Below are positions 16,440-24,229 of a stretch of DNA of 64,000 nt, one piece after another (within the stretch, counting starts at the first letter, position 1; the number at the start of each line of letters is the position of its first letter). The DNA is from Nesterenkonia ebinurensis (GTDB lineage: Bacteria > Actinomycetota > Actinomycetes > Actinomycetales > Micrococcaceae): the NCBI RefSeq assembly GCF_008711175.1, contig NZ_VWNF01000021.1:186001-250000 (forward strand), in the 5' to 3' direction. The position numbers and the translations under genes were made by a program. The notes below the pieces were generated by a model. That model was not told the origin of the DNA, made no database searches, and saw nothing but the letters and a program-made list of their open reading frames with translations.

Positions 16440-17645
16440 TTGTCTGCTGTGACCCGTACTCCTCCCGCGCCGCCGACCGCTGTGGTCTGGGACCCCGCGC
16501 TGCTGGAGTACAGGTTCACCGCCACCCACCCGATGGACCCGATACGGCTGGAGCTCACCGAACGCCTGACCCGGGACCTGGCGGTCTTCGACTCACCGAA
16601 CCTCACTCAGGTCTCCCCGAAGATTGCCGACGACGACGCCCTGGCCACTGTGCACACCGAGGAGTACATCGCTGCCGTGCACGCCGCCTCGGATACCGGC
16701 GCTGCCTCTCCGAAGCACGGGCTGGGCTCTGAGGACACCCCGGTCTTCGAGGGGATCCATACCGGAGCGGCCCGGATCGCCGGCGGAACACTGCGCCTGG
16801 CTGAGGCCCTGGCTGCCGGAACCGCAGTCCGCGGGGTGAACTTCGCCGGCGGGATGCATCATGCCAGTCGCGCCAAAGCTGGCGGGTTCTGCGTGTACAA
16901 CGACACCGCTCTGGCCATCCAGCACCTACTGGACACCGGTACGCGCCGGGTGGTCTACATCGACGTCGATGCCCACCACGGTGACGGCACCCAGGAGATC
17001 TTCTACGCCGACCCTCGGGTGATGACAATCTCCATCCATCAGTCCGGCACCACCCTGTATCCGGGCACCGGGTTCCCCAATGAGATCGGAGAAGGCCAGG
17101 CGGATGGCACCTCCGTGAACATTGCGCTGCCTCCGGGCACCGGGGATGCGGGGTTCCTGCGAGCCTTCCACGCGATCATCCCGCAGCTGGTGCGGGCCTT
17201 CGAGCCGGAGGTGGTCCTCTCCCAGCACGGCTGCGACTCCCATGCCGATGACCCGTTGAGTGACCTGCGGCTGAGCATTGACGGGCAGCGTCAGCTGGCC
17301 CTGGACATCGGGCACTTGGCCGAGGAGTTCACTGGAAACCGGTGGATTGCCACCGGCGGCGGGGGCTACAGCATCCATCAGGTGGTCCCGCGTGCCTGGG
17401 CGCATCTGACTGCCATCGTCTCAGGTTCCCCCGTGCCACTGAACACCACCACCCCGGTCAGCTGGCGGGACTACGTGAGAAAGACCTATCAGGTGGAAGC
17501 CCCCGAGCACATGCACGACGACGCCGAGCTTTGGTGGAGGTCCTGGGAGCTGGGCTACGACCCCGAGGACGCGGTGGACCGCGCAGTCATCCAGACCCGC
17601 AAAGAGATCTTTCCCCTGCATGGCCTGGACCCCTGGTTTGACTGA
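16440..17645 (+). CDS. acuC: AcuC-family deacetylase (histone-deacetylase fold)
   Basis: AcuC proteins remove acetyl groups from lysines, classically to reactivate acetyl-CoA synthetase. The 401 residues show the arginase/HDAC fold: MHHASRAKAGGFCVYND with the catalytic His pair, YIDVDAHHGDGTQEIFY with zinc-binding Asp and His, and later LSQHGCDSHADDPLSDL and TGGGGYS. The TTG start at 16440 gives a short Pro-rich lead; a GTG at 16449 is equally possible. It stands apart from the mannoside operon by only 25 bp, but its function is unrelated. In Micrococcaceae acuC is commonly found near proC and the bS22 gene, which matches the flanks here. Confidence 0.9.
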   Translation: MSAVTRTPPAPPTAVVWDPALLEYRFTATHPMDPIRLELTERLTRDLAVFDSPNLTQVSPKIADDDALATVHTEEYIAAVHAASDTGAASPKHGLGSEDTPVFEGIHTGAARIAGGTLRLAEALAAGTAVRGVNFAGGMHHASRAKAGGFCVYNDTALAIQHLLDTGTRRVVYIDVDAHHGDGTQEIFYADPRVMTISIHQSGTTLYPGTGFPNEIGEGQADGTSVNIALPPGTGDAGFLRAFHAIIPQLVRAFEPEVVLSQHGCDSHADDPLSDLRLSIDGQRQLALDIGHLAEEFTGNRWIATGGGGYSIHQVVPRAWAHLTAIVSGSPVPLNTTTPVSWRDYVRKTYQVEAPEHMHDDAELWWRSWELGYDPEDAVDRAVIQTRKEIFPLHGLDPWFD

Positions 17646-17806
17646 GCTGGTCCCGGGGCCGGGCGCGCCTCCGCGGCCTTCACTCCTTAAAGTCATCGTC
17701 ACGCTTCGCTGGCAGCTCACCCATTGGTTAGCCCTTCCACAATAGAGTCGGTAGACTCTTCCAAGACCTTTTTGGCCTATCCCCTATAGACAAGGACTGT
17801 GACCCT

Positions 17807-17902
17807 ATGGGTTCTGTGATCAAGAAGCGCCGCAAGCGCATGGCGAAGAAGAAGCACCGCAAACGTCTGCGGAAGACCCGCCACCAGCGGCGCAATAAGT
17901 AA
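17807..17902 (+). CDS. bS22-type small ribosomal protein (AURKAIP1/COX24 domain), 31 aa
   Basis: This very short gene encodes a 31-residue Lys/Arg-rich peptide starting MGSVIKKRRKRMAKKKHRK and ending TRHQRRNK. It matches the actinobacterial bS22 protein bound to the mycobacterial 30S subunit and the AURKAIP1/COX24 domain. Spacing and strand agree with a separate transcript: a 161-bp leader after acuC and a strong terminator just after the stop. It is easily missed by gene finders because of its size. Confidence 0.9.
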   Translation: MGSVIKKRRKRMAKKKHRKRLRKTRHQRRNK

Positions 17903-17913
17903 ACACAGCGCCT

Positions 17914-17939
17914 AGCCCCGGCTGATCGGCCGGGGCTTT
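17914..17939 (+). terminator. Intrinsic terminator after the bS22 gene
   Basis: AGCCCCGGC (17914-17922) and GCCGGGGCT (17929-17937) form a perfect 9-bp GC-rich stem with a 6-base loop, followed by TT. It begins 11 bp after the bS22 stop. Confidence 0.85.
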
Positions 17940-17966
17940 CGCGTATCCGATCACCGAGAGGACGCC

Positions 17967-18221
17967 GTGTCTGAGACTGTTCATGTCGAAGTGCTCACCA
18001 AGCCCGGCTGCCACCTGTGCGCCGAGGCGCTGGCCACCACCGAGGCTGTCTGTGCAGAGTTCGGCCTGAGCTTCACCGAGACCACTATTGAGCACGACGC
18101 CGCCCTCGCCGCTCAGTTCGCCGAGGAGGTCCCGGTACTGCGCATCAACGGCACGATACGGGACTTCTGGAAGTTCGACCCCGCCCGCCTACGGCGTCTG
18201 CTGGCTGAGGCTACCGCCTAA
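17967..18221 (+). CDS. Glutaredoxin-family (thioredoxin-fold) protein
   Basis: This 84-residue protein starts with GTG at 17967, preceded by GAGAGGAC. It has a thioredoxin fold of the short DUF836/glutaredoxin-like type. The redox motif is CHLC (C15 and C18) in LTKPGCHLCAEAL, and the cis-Pro is in EEVPVLRING. Such proteins probably reduce mixed disulfides with low-molecular-weight thiols in the cytoplasm; the partner is not known. It marks the left edge of the accessory region. Confidence 0.85.
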   Translation: MSETVHVEVLTKPGCHLCAEALATTEAVCAEFGLSFTETTIEHDAALAAQFAEEVPVLRINGTIRDFWKFDPARLRRLLAEATA

Positions 18222-18449
18222 CTCCTCACCAGTTCAGGACCCACACTTTCTCGCCGGCGTAGAAGACGCGGATATCGTCAGCGGTGTCGTCCGCGAAAAG
18301 ATCCACGTCTCGGTCCGTCACATATCCAAGATGCGGAGTCAGTTACGGTTCGCGGCAGATCCCGCAGGCGCGAATCCTACGACAGGGGCTCCTCAAGAAA
18401 GACGTCCTGGCCGAAACCCCTAACCGATCTTCCTGAAGTGCCCTGACCA

Positions 18450-18670
18450 AGATGAGGCCGGTTTGGCGGAAGGAACGGGGGAAGGCAGAAGGCTGCAGTT
18501 TCCGGTGCCAGGGTTGGTTCACCAGTGCAGCACCGACTGCACTGCCTAGGAGCATTCCTGCGTGGATGTTGAAGAACTCGAAGAGTAGCACCTACGCTGA
18601 GTGCTCCGGCAAGCAGCTTCGCCGCTCCCAGGGCCTGGTGCCACGTTGGTCCATTCGATCGAACTGTCAC
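18450..18670 (-). pseudogene. Possible remnant of an AbrB-type membrane transporter
   Basis: Read on the minus strand, one frame gives ALGAAKLLAGALSVGATL, and the adjacent frame continues LLFEFFNIHAGMLLGSAVGAALVN. Joined, they look like the hydrophobic N-terminal repeat of AbrB-family membrane proteins (a helix, a short loop ending in a small residue plus Gly, and a second helix). The rest of such a protein is absent. This reading is tentative and rests on pattern only. Confidence 0.25.
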
Positions 18671-18756
18671 ACCACTCCTTCACACGCCGTTATGTACTGG
18701 CATCCTACTCCGTGATTCTTGACACTAAATACCCTGAATGGCATGCTTACCTTAGT

Positions 18757-18770
18757 TTTGGCATACCAAA
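18757..18770. promoter_or_regulatory. Palindromic operator next to the flavoprotein ribosome site
   Basis: TTTGG (18757-18761), CATA, CCAAA (18766-18770) forms a palindrome immediately before the GGAGG ribosome site (18771-18775) of the TcuA-like gene. A related half-site TGGCATGC lies 21 bp upstream (18739-18746). The GntR protein encoded at the end of this two-gene unit is the likely ligand (inference). Confidence 0.45.
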
Positions 18771-18779
18771 GGAGGTCAT

Positions 18780-20252
18780 ATGTCGACCATTATCACTGAT
18801 GTCTTAGTTATCGGCGCTGGAAACGCAGCAATGTGCGCCGCCCACGCAGCACGCGAATCTGGCAAGAAGATTCTGATGCTCGAGGCTGCACCCAAGGAGC
18901 AGGCTGGCGGAAACAGCTATTTCACTGCTGGCGCCACCCGCATGACCCACGAGGGACTACACAGCCTCAAGAACCTGGTCGAACCCGATCCGAGGCATGA
19001 CCGCACAGTGGTGCCGCCTTATACCAAGGAGGAATACGCGGCTGATCTGGCCAAAGTTACCAACGGCAACAACGACCCGCAGATGACCGAAACCCTGACA
19101 TCCAACATCGCCGAGGACATACGATGGCTGAAGTCCAAGGGCCTAAAGTACCGCCTCATGTATGAGCGTCAAGCCTATGAACGCCCCGACGGGAGCTACC
19201 TGTTCTGGGGCGGCCTGCACGTCGGCAACGTTGATGGCGGCGAGGGCTTGATCCGCGATCACTTTGCAGTGGCCGAAGCCAGCGGCATCGAAGTGCTCTA
19301 CAACGCTCGGGCCACCCGTCTCATTGAGAGCAGCGATAGCGTAACCGGCGTCGTTTTCGACCAGGACGGCGAGGAGCACGCCGTTCATGCCGATGCCACG
19401 GTGCTGGGCAGCGGCGGCTTCGAGGCCAGCAAGACGATGCGCGCTGAACACATGGGTTCCGAGTGGGAGTACGCAATCACCCGGGGTACGCCGTTCAATA
19501 CAGGCACCATGCTGGAAGAAGCGCTTCGCCTCGGCGCAGCCAAGGCCGGTGACTGGACCTCCTGCCACGCTACCCAGTGGGATGCCGAGTTTGAGAACAA
19601 TGAGTCCAATTTTGAGGTGACCAACCGACTAACACGGCAGAGCTACCCGCTAGGGCTGATCGTCAACCGCAACGGCCAACGCTTCGTTGATGAGGGGGCC
19701 GATTTCCGCAATCTCACCTACGCCAAGTACGGCAAGGAAGTATTGCTGCAGCCCGGGGCGATCGCCTGGCAGGTCTTTGATGCGCCACTACGGCCGATGC
19801 TCCGTCCGCAGGAGTATGAGGTGCCGGGCGTTGGCGAGCACATTGCTGGCTCCCTCGCGGAACTGGCGGAAGCAACCGGAATCGACAAGGATGGTCTCAT
19901 CAAAACGATCCAAGAGTTCAACGATTCCATCGACACCACCAAGGCGTTCGACCCCAACGTCAAGGACGGGCGAGTCGCTCACACCACCCCGCCTAAGTCG
20001 AACTGGGCGAACTCGATCTCTGAGCCCCCGTTCTACGCCTATCCGGTTACCTGCGGCATCACTTTCACCTTCGGTGGCCTCAAGGGAGACGAGCAGTCTC
20101 GCGTTCTCAAGGAGGACGGCACTCCAATTCCTGGACTGTTTGCCTGTGGCGAAGCCCTGGGCGGCCTCTTCAGCGGAAACTACCCCGGTGGTTCCGGGCT
20201 GGCAGCAGGCATCGTCTTCGGTCGAATCGCAGGGCGGTCCGCAGCCTCATGA
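18780..20252 (+). CDS. TcuA-like FAD-dependent dehydrogenase (tricarballylate dehydrogenase / fumarate reductase flavoprotein family)
   Basis: This is a 490-residue flavoprotein oxidoreductase. It opens with VLVIGAGNAAMCAAHAA, the dinucleotide-binding turn in the GAGNAA form typical of TcuA, and has LMLEAAPKEQAGGNSYFTAG next. The C-terminal FAD segment is GLFACGEALGGLFSGNYPGGSGLAAG. Family members dehydrogenate tricarballylate to cis-aconitate or reduce fumarate-like acids. No TcuB partner or TcuC transporter is present, so the substrate is uncertain. GGAGG precedes the ATG. It overlaps the GntR gene by 4 bp. Confidence 0.85.
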   Translation: MSTIITDVLVIGAGNAAMCAAHAARESGKKILMLEAAPKEQAGGNSYFTAGATRMTHEGLHSLKNLVEPDPRHDRTVVPPYTKEEYAADLAKVTNGNNDPQMTETLTSNIAEDIRWLKSKGLKYRLMYERQAYERPDGSYLFWGGLHVGNVDGGEGLIRDHFAVAEASGIEVLYNARATRLIESSDSVTGVVFDQDGEEHAVHADATVLGSGGFEASKTMRAEHMGSEWEYAITRGTPFNTGTMLEEALRLGAAKAGDWTSCHATQWDAEFENNESNFEVTNRLTRQSYPLGLIVNRNGQRFVDEGADFRNLTYAKYGKEVLLQPGAIAWQVFDAPLRPMLRPQEYEVPGVGEHIAGSLAELAEATGIDKDGLIKTIQEFNDSIDTTKAFDPNVKDGRVAHTTPPKSNWANSISEPPFYAYPVTCGITFTFGGLKGDEQSRVLKEDGTPIPGLFACGEALGGLFSGNYPGGSGLAAGIVFGRIAGRSAAS

Positions 20253-20866
20253 CCACCCGCCCTCAGGTCGACTCCGTCTACGAGCAGCTGCGGTCCCACA
20301 TCCTCGGCGGCTCGCTAGAACAAGGTGCTGACCTGAATGAGCGCTCCGTGGCTGACTTGGTCGGCACTTCCCGGACCCCGGTCAGGGAGGCTGTGGCCCG
20401 CCTTGTCGTTGAAGGGCTCGCTGAAAAGCGGGGCCGCAAGACCCAGGTCACCGTGTGGACCGATGAGAAGATCGGTCAGCTCTACGAGATGCGCGCTCTT
20501 CTGGAGTCGGACGCTGCTCGCCTGGCGGCGATGCGCAGAAGTGAGCACGCAGTGGCTCAGCTGGAAGCTTCTCTGACTGAGCAGAAGGAGGTGGAGGACA
20601 ACTCCCCTGCCGTCCGTCGGGAACTGAACTACCAGTTCCACCGACTCATCTGGCGAGCAAGTGCTAATCCGTTCTTACTTGAGGCGAACGAGAAGTACGG
20701 TGTGCAGTCCATGTCTATCGTGCCCACCACCCTGCGAGACGACAGCCGATGGGAAAAGTCATTGGAGGAGCACCACCAGTTGGTCGAATTCATCAGCACC
20801 CACCAGGCCGACGACGCCGCCCAACTGATGCGGCAGCACCTCGAATCAGCCTTCCGCCAGCGCTAG
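20249..20866 (+). CDS. GntR-family (FCD) transcriptional regulator
   Basis: This is a 205-residue regulator with N-terminal winged helix (VYEQLRSHILGGSLEQGADLNERSVADLVGTSRTPVREAVARL, residues about 8-50) and a C-terminal FCD domain (LYEMRALLESDAARLAA, then NYQFHRLIWRAS with a metal-binding His). It overlaps the flavoprotein stop as ATGA and so is coexpressed with the gene it probably controls. FCD regulators usually sense organic acids, which fits a tricarballylate- or dicarboxylate-type substrate. Confidence 0.9.
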   Translation: MTTRPQVDSVYEQLRSHILGGSLEQGADLNERSVADLVGTSRTPVREAVARLVVEGLAEKRGRKTQVTVWTDEKIGQLYEMRALLESDAARLAAMRRSEHAVAQLEASLTEQKEVEDNSPAVRRELNYQFHRLIWRASANPFLLEANEKYGVQSMSIVPTTLRDDSRWEKSLEEHHQLVEFISTHQADDAAQLMRQHLESAFRQR

Positions 20867-20929
20867 CAAAATTGGTCCGTGATTTCTGAGACTTGCGCTG
20901 TTGCCACCCCGGCCTCTCGCCTTGTTCGG

Positions 20930-21874
20930 TCAGCGACTGACGACATTGATGACAGGCTCGCCGGCGCCGAACCTGACAACCTGTTCAATTGCCAACTCTC
21001 GGCACCGCCTGATGCACTCGTACGTATTGCCCCCAAGGTGGGGGGAGAGCAGCAAGTTCGGCACGTCCCACAGGTCGCTGTCCTCGGGCAGGGGCTCTGG
21101 CTCAACAACATCCAGCGCCGCTCGCAGTCGGTGAGAGCGCAGTTCGGCAACTAAAGCTGAATGATCCACAATCGCACTACGACCCACGTTAACTAGAAGC
21201 GCACCGTCAGTCATTGCTTTGAGGAACTTCACATTGACGAGTCGATCTGTACTTTCATTGTGGGGGAGAGTGACGATGACGACATCTGCTGTACCCAGCA
21301 AGTCGTAAAGGGCCTCCGGGCCATTGATTCTACGGCCGTCCTTATGAAGCCTAGCCTTGCCAGCAATAACCTCGACCGAAGCCGGGGCAAATGACTCGAC
21401 TCTGCGGACCGTGGCCCTACCAACTCCACCGTAGCCCAGGACGAGAACTCGAGATCCAACTAAAGAAGACGTCCAGAAGTCCCGACTCCAGAATCGCTCC
21501 TGAGCCTGCGCATACACCCTTGTAAGATCTCGAAGAGCGGCAAGCGTCAACGTCAGGGCGAACTCAGCAGTCGTTGATTCGATGGCACCCTTGGAGTTGG
21601 AGACGCTAACATCTTTCGGGAGATATCCTCGAATCCAGTCGTATCCCAAAGACAGCAGGTGCACATGGCGCAGGCTTCTTACTAGCCCGATTCGCGAGTA
21701 GCCAGATTTGGCCTTGGGCCTTGCTGTCACGACGAAATCAGCTGAGGGTGGTTCTACACCGGAATCAATATCCCACACCCGGATCTGGGATTGCTTCCCT
21801 CGGTCTGGAAATTTCTCTTGGAGCCGTTCCCTGCAGGCACCTGCCAGCTCCTCGTCAGGCACAAGAATTCGCAC
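20930..21874 (-). CDS. D-isomer-specific 2-hydroxyacid dehydrogenase family protein
   Basis: This is an NAD(P)-dependent reductase/dehydrogenase for 2-hydroxy acids, 314 residues. The Rossmann turn is VLVLGYGGVGRATVRRVE. The catalytic region follows: LVNVGRSAIVDHSAL with the substrate Arg (R in NVGR), LDVVEPEPLPEDSDLW with the Glu, and LLSPHLGGNT with the catalytic His. The GTG at 21874 is preferred: it lies just after the stop of the preceding gene and has GAGG upstream. A longer version from 21937 would overlap that gene by 59 bp. It is the last gene of a seven-gene minus-strand operon. Confidence 0.88.
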   Translation of the reverse strand: MRILVPDEELAGACRERLQEKFPDRGKQSQIRVWDIDSGVEPPSADFVVTARPKAKSGYSRIGLVRSLRHVHLLSLGYDWIRGYLPKDVSVSNSKGAIESTTAEFALTLTLAALRDLTRVYAQAQERFWSRDFWTSSLVGSRVLVLGYGGVGRATVRRVESFAPASVEVIAGKARLHKDGRRINGPEALYDLLGTADVVIVTLPHNESTDRLVNVKFLKAMTDGALLVNVGRSAIVDHSALVAELRSHRLRAALDVVEPEPLPEDSDLWDVPNLLLSPHLGGNTYECIRRCRELAIEQVVRFGAGEPVINVVSR

Positions 21875-21878
21875 TGGC

Positions 21879-22739
21879 TTAACCTCGCTCAGGCCACAAC
21901 AAGCTGATTGATGCGTAGTCAAGGTCGCCAAGGCCATCAGAGACAGCTAGCTGATACACCTGGTGGGCTGCGCCTATTGAGAACAGCGGCACACCAACGG
22001 AAGTCGCAACCTCTATCGCGTGAAGGGAGTCTTTCAGCGCCATAGATACCGACATACCCCCATCGAAGTCGCGGTTCGCGACTCTCTCTTTCAACCGAAA
22101 TTCGTATGGGCGGTAGACACCACTGTCGGCATCATCCAGAACTCGGAATAGCTCGGCGTCTGTGATTCCGTGCGCAACTGCCATGGCGCGAGCTTCCAGG
22201 AGGACTGACATGTTCGCATGAGCAACCGCATTGTTGATTATCTTCGCTGCCATGCCTCCACCGAGTTCGTCGAACGTAGAAAAACTCTCAGAGAACCAGT
22301 TCAGCACCTCCCGGTCTGACTCCCTCAGTCTCGTCGCATTGCCTACCAGCAGCTTTGCCTTGCCTGCCTGCATAGCTTCTACACCGGCAAGGATTGCCGT
22401 ATCGAACAGTTCAATTCGATCCCCTAATCGGCCAGAAATAGTCCGTAAATACTCTGGGGGAACCGTACTTGTTTCAAAGATCCTGGCATTGTCTAAGTAA
22501 GATCCCAGTTCTTGGAGAACGCCTTCTGATGCTGCCACACTTGGCAAGCACAGAATCACATACTCGCAGGCACGGAAGTCTTCTAGCGAGAGAGCAATCT
22601 GTACATTTTCACTGGCTAAGGTCTGCGCTCGGGATAAATCAGAATCATAAGCAATGACATGTGTCTCCAGCTGAAGCCGTTCCAGCAGCGATGAACCCAT
22701 CCGCCCCAGACCAACTAGTCCCACCTTGTTAGATCCCAT
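21879..22739 (-). CDS. 3-hydroxyisobutyrate dehydrogenase-family (beta-hydroxyacid) dehydrogenase
   Basis: This 286-residue protein belongs to the 6-phosphogluconate/3-hydroxyisobutyrate dehydrogenase superfamily. The N-terminus is VGLVGLGRMGSSLLERL, the cofactor turn. The mid segment ETSTVPPEYLR replaces the usual DxSTxxP substrate loop, and the catalytic Lys is in GGGMAAKIINNAVAHANM. It overlaps the aldehyde dehydrogenase gene by 11 bp and is followed by another hydroxyacid dehydrogenase 4 bp later. Such enzymes oxidise beta-hydroxy acids to semialdehydes, which an aldehyde dehydrogenase could then process; the actual substrate is unknown. Confidence 0.88.
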   Translation of the reverse strand: MGSNKVGLVGLGRMGSSLLERLQLETHVIAYDSDLSRAQTLASENVQIALSLEDFRACEYVILCLPSVAASEGVLQELGSYLDNARIFETSTVPPEYLRTISGRLGDRIELFDTAILAGVEAMQAGKAKLLVGNATRLRESDREVLNWFSESFSTFDELGGGMAAKIINNAVAHANMSVLLEARAMAVAHGITDAELFRVLDDADSGVYRPYEFRLKERVANRDFDGGMSVSMALKDSLHAIEVATSVGVPLFSIGAAHQVYQLAVSDGLGDLDYASISLLWPERG

Positions 22740-24225
22740 ATGGATTGTCCACCTCGTCCTCTAAGTCGATCATGACATTCTTCGTCTGCAAGTAGCTGTC
22801 AATGGCTTCCAGTCCGCGTTCTCGCCCGAGACCGGATTTCTTATACCCGCCGAAAGGTGCTTGTACAGCTGCTTGCCTGTAGGTGTTTACCCACACAGTT
22901 CCAGCTTCAATGTTCCGGGCTACACGATGAGCTCGGCTTAGGTCTCGTGTCCACAGACCCGAGGCTAAGCCGAACGGAGTGGCGTTAGCTTTCTCAATAG
23001 CCTCACCCTCGCCGTCAAAATCATCCACCACGAGCACAGGACCGAAGACCTCGGTGTCACGCAATGATGTAGAACGACCTGATATATCGAGGACTTGAGG
23101 GTTGAGATAGTTCCCGCCGGTCTCAGACCGAAGCTGATTCTCGAGGGGCCGCGTCGTCGATCTATCTGAGAATGCCTCCTTCTCAATCTCCAGCACACCG
23201 GTGATCTGCTCGAACTGCATGTCTGTTCCGATCGGCCCCATCTGCGTGGACTCATCAAATGGATTACCGACTTGGATGCTGTCTGCACGACTCGCTAGGC
23301 GATGGAGAAACGCGTCCTTAATCTCCCTTGCGAGGAGCAGTCTGCTACCCGCAACGCAGGTCTGTCCTGCCGCTGAGAAGCCCGCAACTAAAGCTCCCGT
23401 CAAGGCCCTATCCAGATCTGCATCAGCGAACACGACGTTCGGGGACTTTCCTCCTAGCTCTAAAGTGACACTATTCATCTTCTCCATGGCTATGACGCCG
23501 ACGCTCCTACCTCCGCGATGCCCCCCCGTGAAACTGGAATGTTGCACGTCCTGATGGCTAACAAGATTCGTCCCGACGGAAGCATCTCCAGTCACCACGT
23601 TGACCAGCCCGGGCGGGACCTCATACTCACGGAGGAGTCCGATGAGGTGCAACGTCGATAGCGATGCGTGTTCTGAGGGTTTGATGACAGCAGCATTACC
23701 AGCGGCCAGAGCTGGCGCGAGTTTGTTGGCCAGCAGCTGGATCGGGGAGTTCCAGGCGGTAAGGATTGCAACAACGCCAAGTGGCTCCCTCAAGCTGTAA
23801 TTGAAGTATCTAGCGTCGTCCAACGGCATAGTAGTGCCATAGATTTTGTCTGCAATACCTGCGTAGAAGGCGAACATCCGAGAAGCGAAGAGGATCTGCT
23901 TTTGACTCTCTTTGTGCAGCTTCCCGGTGTCCAGAGTCTCTAGATGACTCAGTTGTTGCACGTTGTCTCGAAGGCATCTAGAGATCTCCCTCAAGATCTG
24001 AACACGACTGCGGAGATCTCGCATAACTCTCATAGAGCGAAAGGTCTTAGCAGCGACTCTTACTGCATCATCAACCTGCTCCTTGGACACATTCTGAATA
24101 GCGCCTAGTGGACCGTGCGCCTCATGAGGAAACCGCAGTTCTGTCGCCTCGTCTCCCGATGCCTCAACCCAACGCCCTCCGATCACACTGCTTGTTTGAA
24201 ATTGTTCTTGGAAAGTCTGAGTCAA
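22729..24225 (-). CDS. Aldehyde dehydrogenase family protein
   Basis: This NAD(P)-dependent aldehyde dehydrogenase has 498 residues from a TTG at 24225, five bases after the stop of the binding-protein gene and with GGGGTGA as ribosome site. A longer frame reaching 24354 lies inside the binding-protein gene and is rejected. Motifs: ILTAWNSPIQLLANKLAPALAAGNAAVIKPSEHA for cofactor binding, VTLELGGKSPNVVF with the general-base Glu, and GQTCVAGSRLLL with the catalytic Cys. The C-terminus is PFGGYKKSGLGRERG. It is downstream of an Fbp-type importer and upstream of two hydroxyacid dehydrogenases, so it probably oxidises an aldehyde produced from the imported compound. Confidence 0.92.
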   Translation of the reverse strand: MTQTFQEQFQTSSVIGGRWVEASGDEATELRFPHEAHGPLGAIQNVSKEQVDDAVRVAAKTFRSMRVMRDLRSRVQILREISRCLRDNVQQLSHLETLDTGKLHKESQKQILFASRMFAFYAGIADKIYGTTMPLDDARYFNYSLREPLGVVAILTAWNSPIQLLANKLAPALAAGNAAVIKPSEHASLSTLHLIGLLREYEVPPGLVNVVTGDASVGTNLVSHQDVQHSSFTGGHRGGRSVGVIAMEKMNSVTLELGGKSPNVVFADADLDRALTGALVAGFSAAGQTCVAGSRLLLAREIKDAFLHRLASRADSIQVGNPFDESTQMGPIGTDMQFEQITGVLEIEKEAFSDRSTTRPLENQLRSETGGNYLNPQVLDISGRSTSLRDTEVFGPVLVVDDFDGEGEAIEKANATPFGLASGLWTRDLSRAHRVARNIEAGTVWVNTYRQAAVQAPFGGYKKSGLGRERGLEAIDSYLQTKNVMIDLEDEVDNPYGI

Positions 24226-24229
24226 CTGG

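Larger units (their letters stand above)
18222..18779. other. Gene-poor junction between conserved core and accessory region
   Basis: This 558-bp stretch has no intact gene. On the minus strand around 18450-18670 two short frames together resemble a broken membrane protein (listed separately). A minus-strand tract ending near 18230 encodes about 30 residues (DDIRVFYAGEKVWVLNW end) of unknown origin. The last 60 bp hold the promoter and operator of the flavoprotein gene. The mixture of fragments is what an insertion or deletion junction would leave. Confidence 0.5.

Noticed and set aside
18355-18395. A tRNA-3'-end-like stretch (GCAGG, CGCGAAT, CCTAC) at the left edge of the accessory region
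   Set aside because: The stem pairs only 4 of 5 and no matching 5' acceptor strand or anticodon arm lies upstream, so it is not called as a tRNA fragment.
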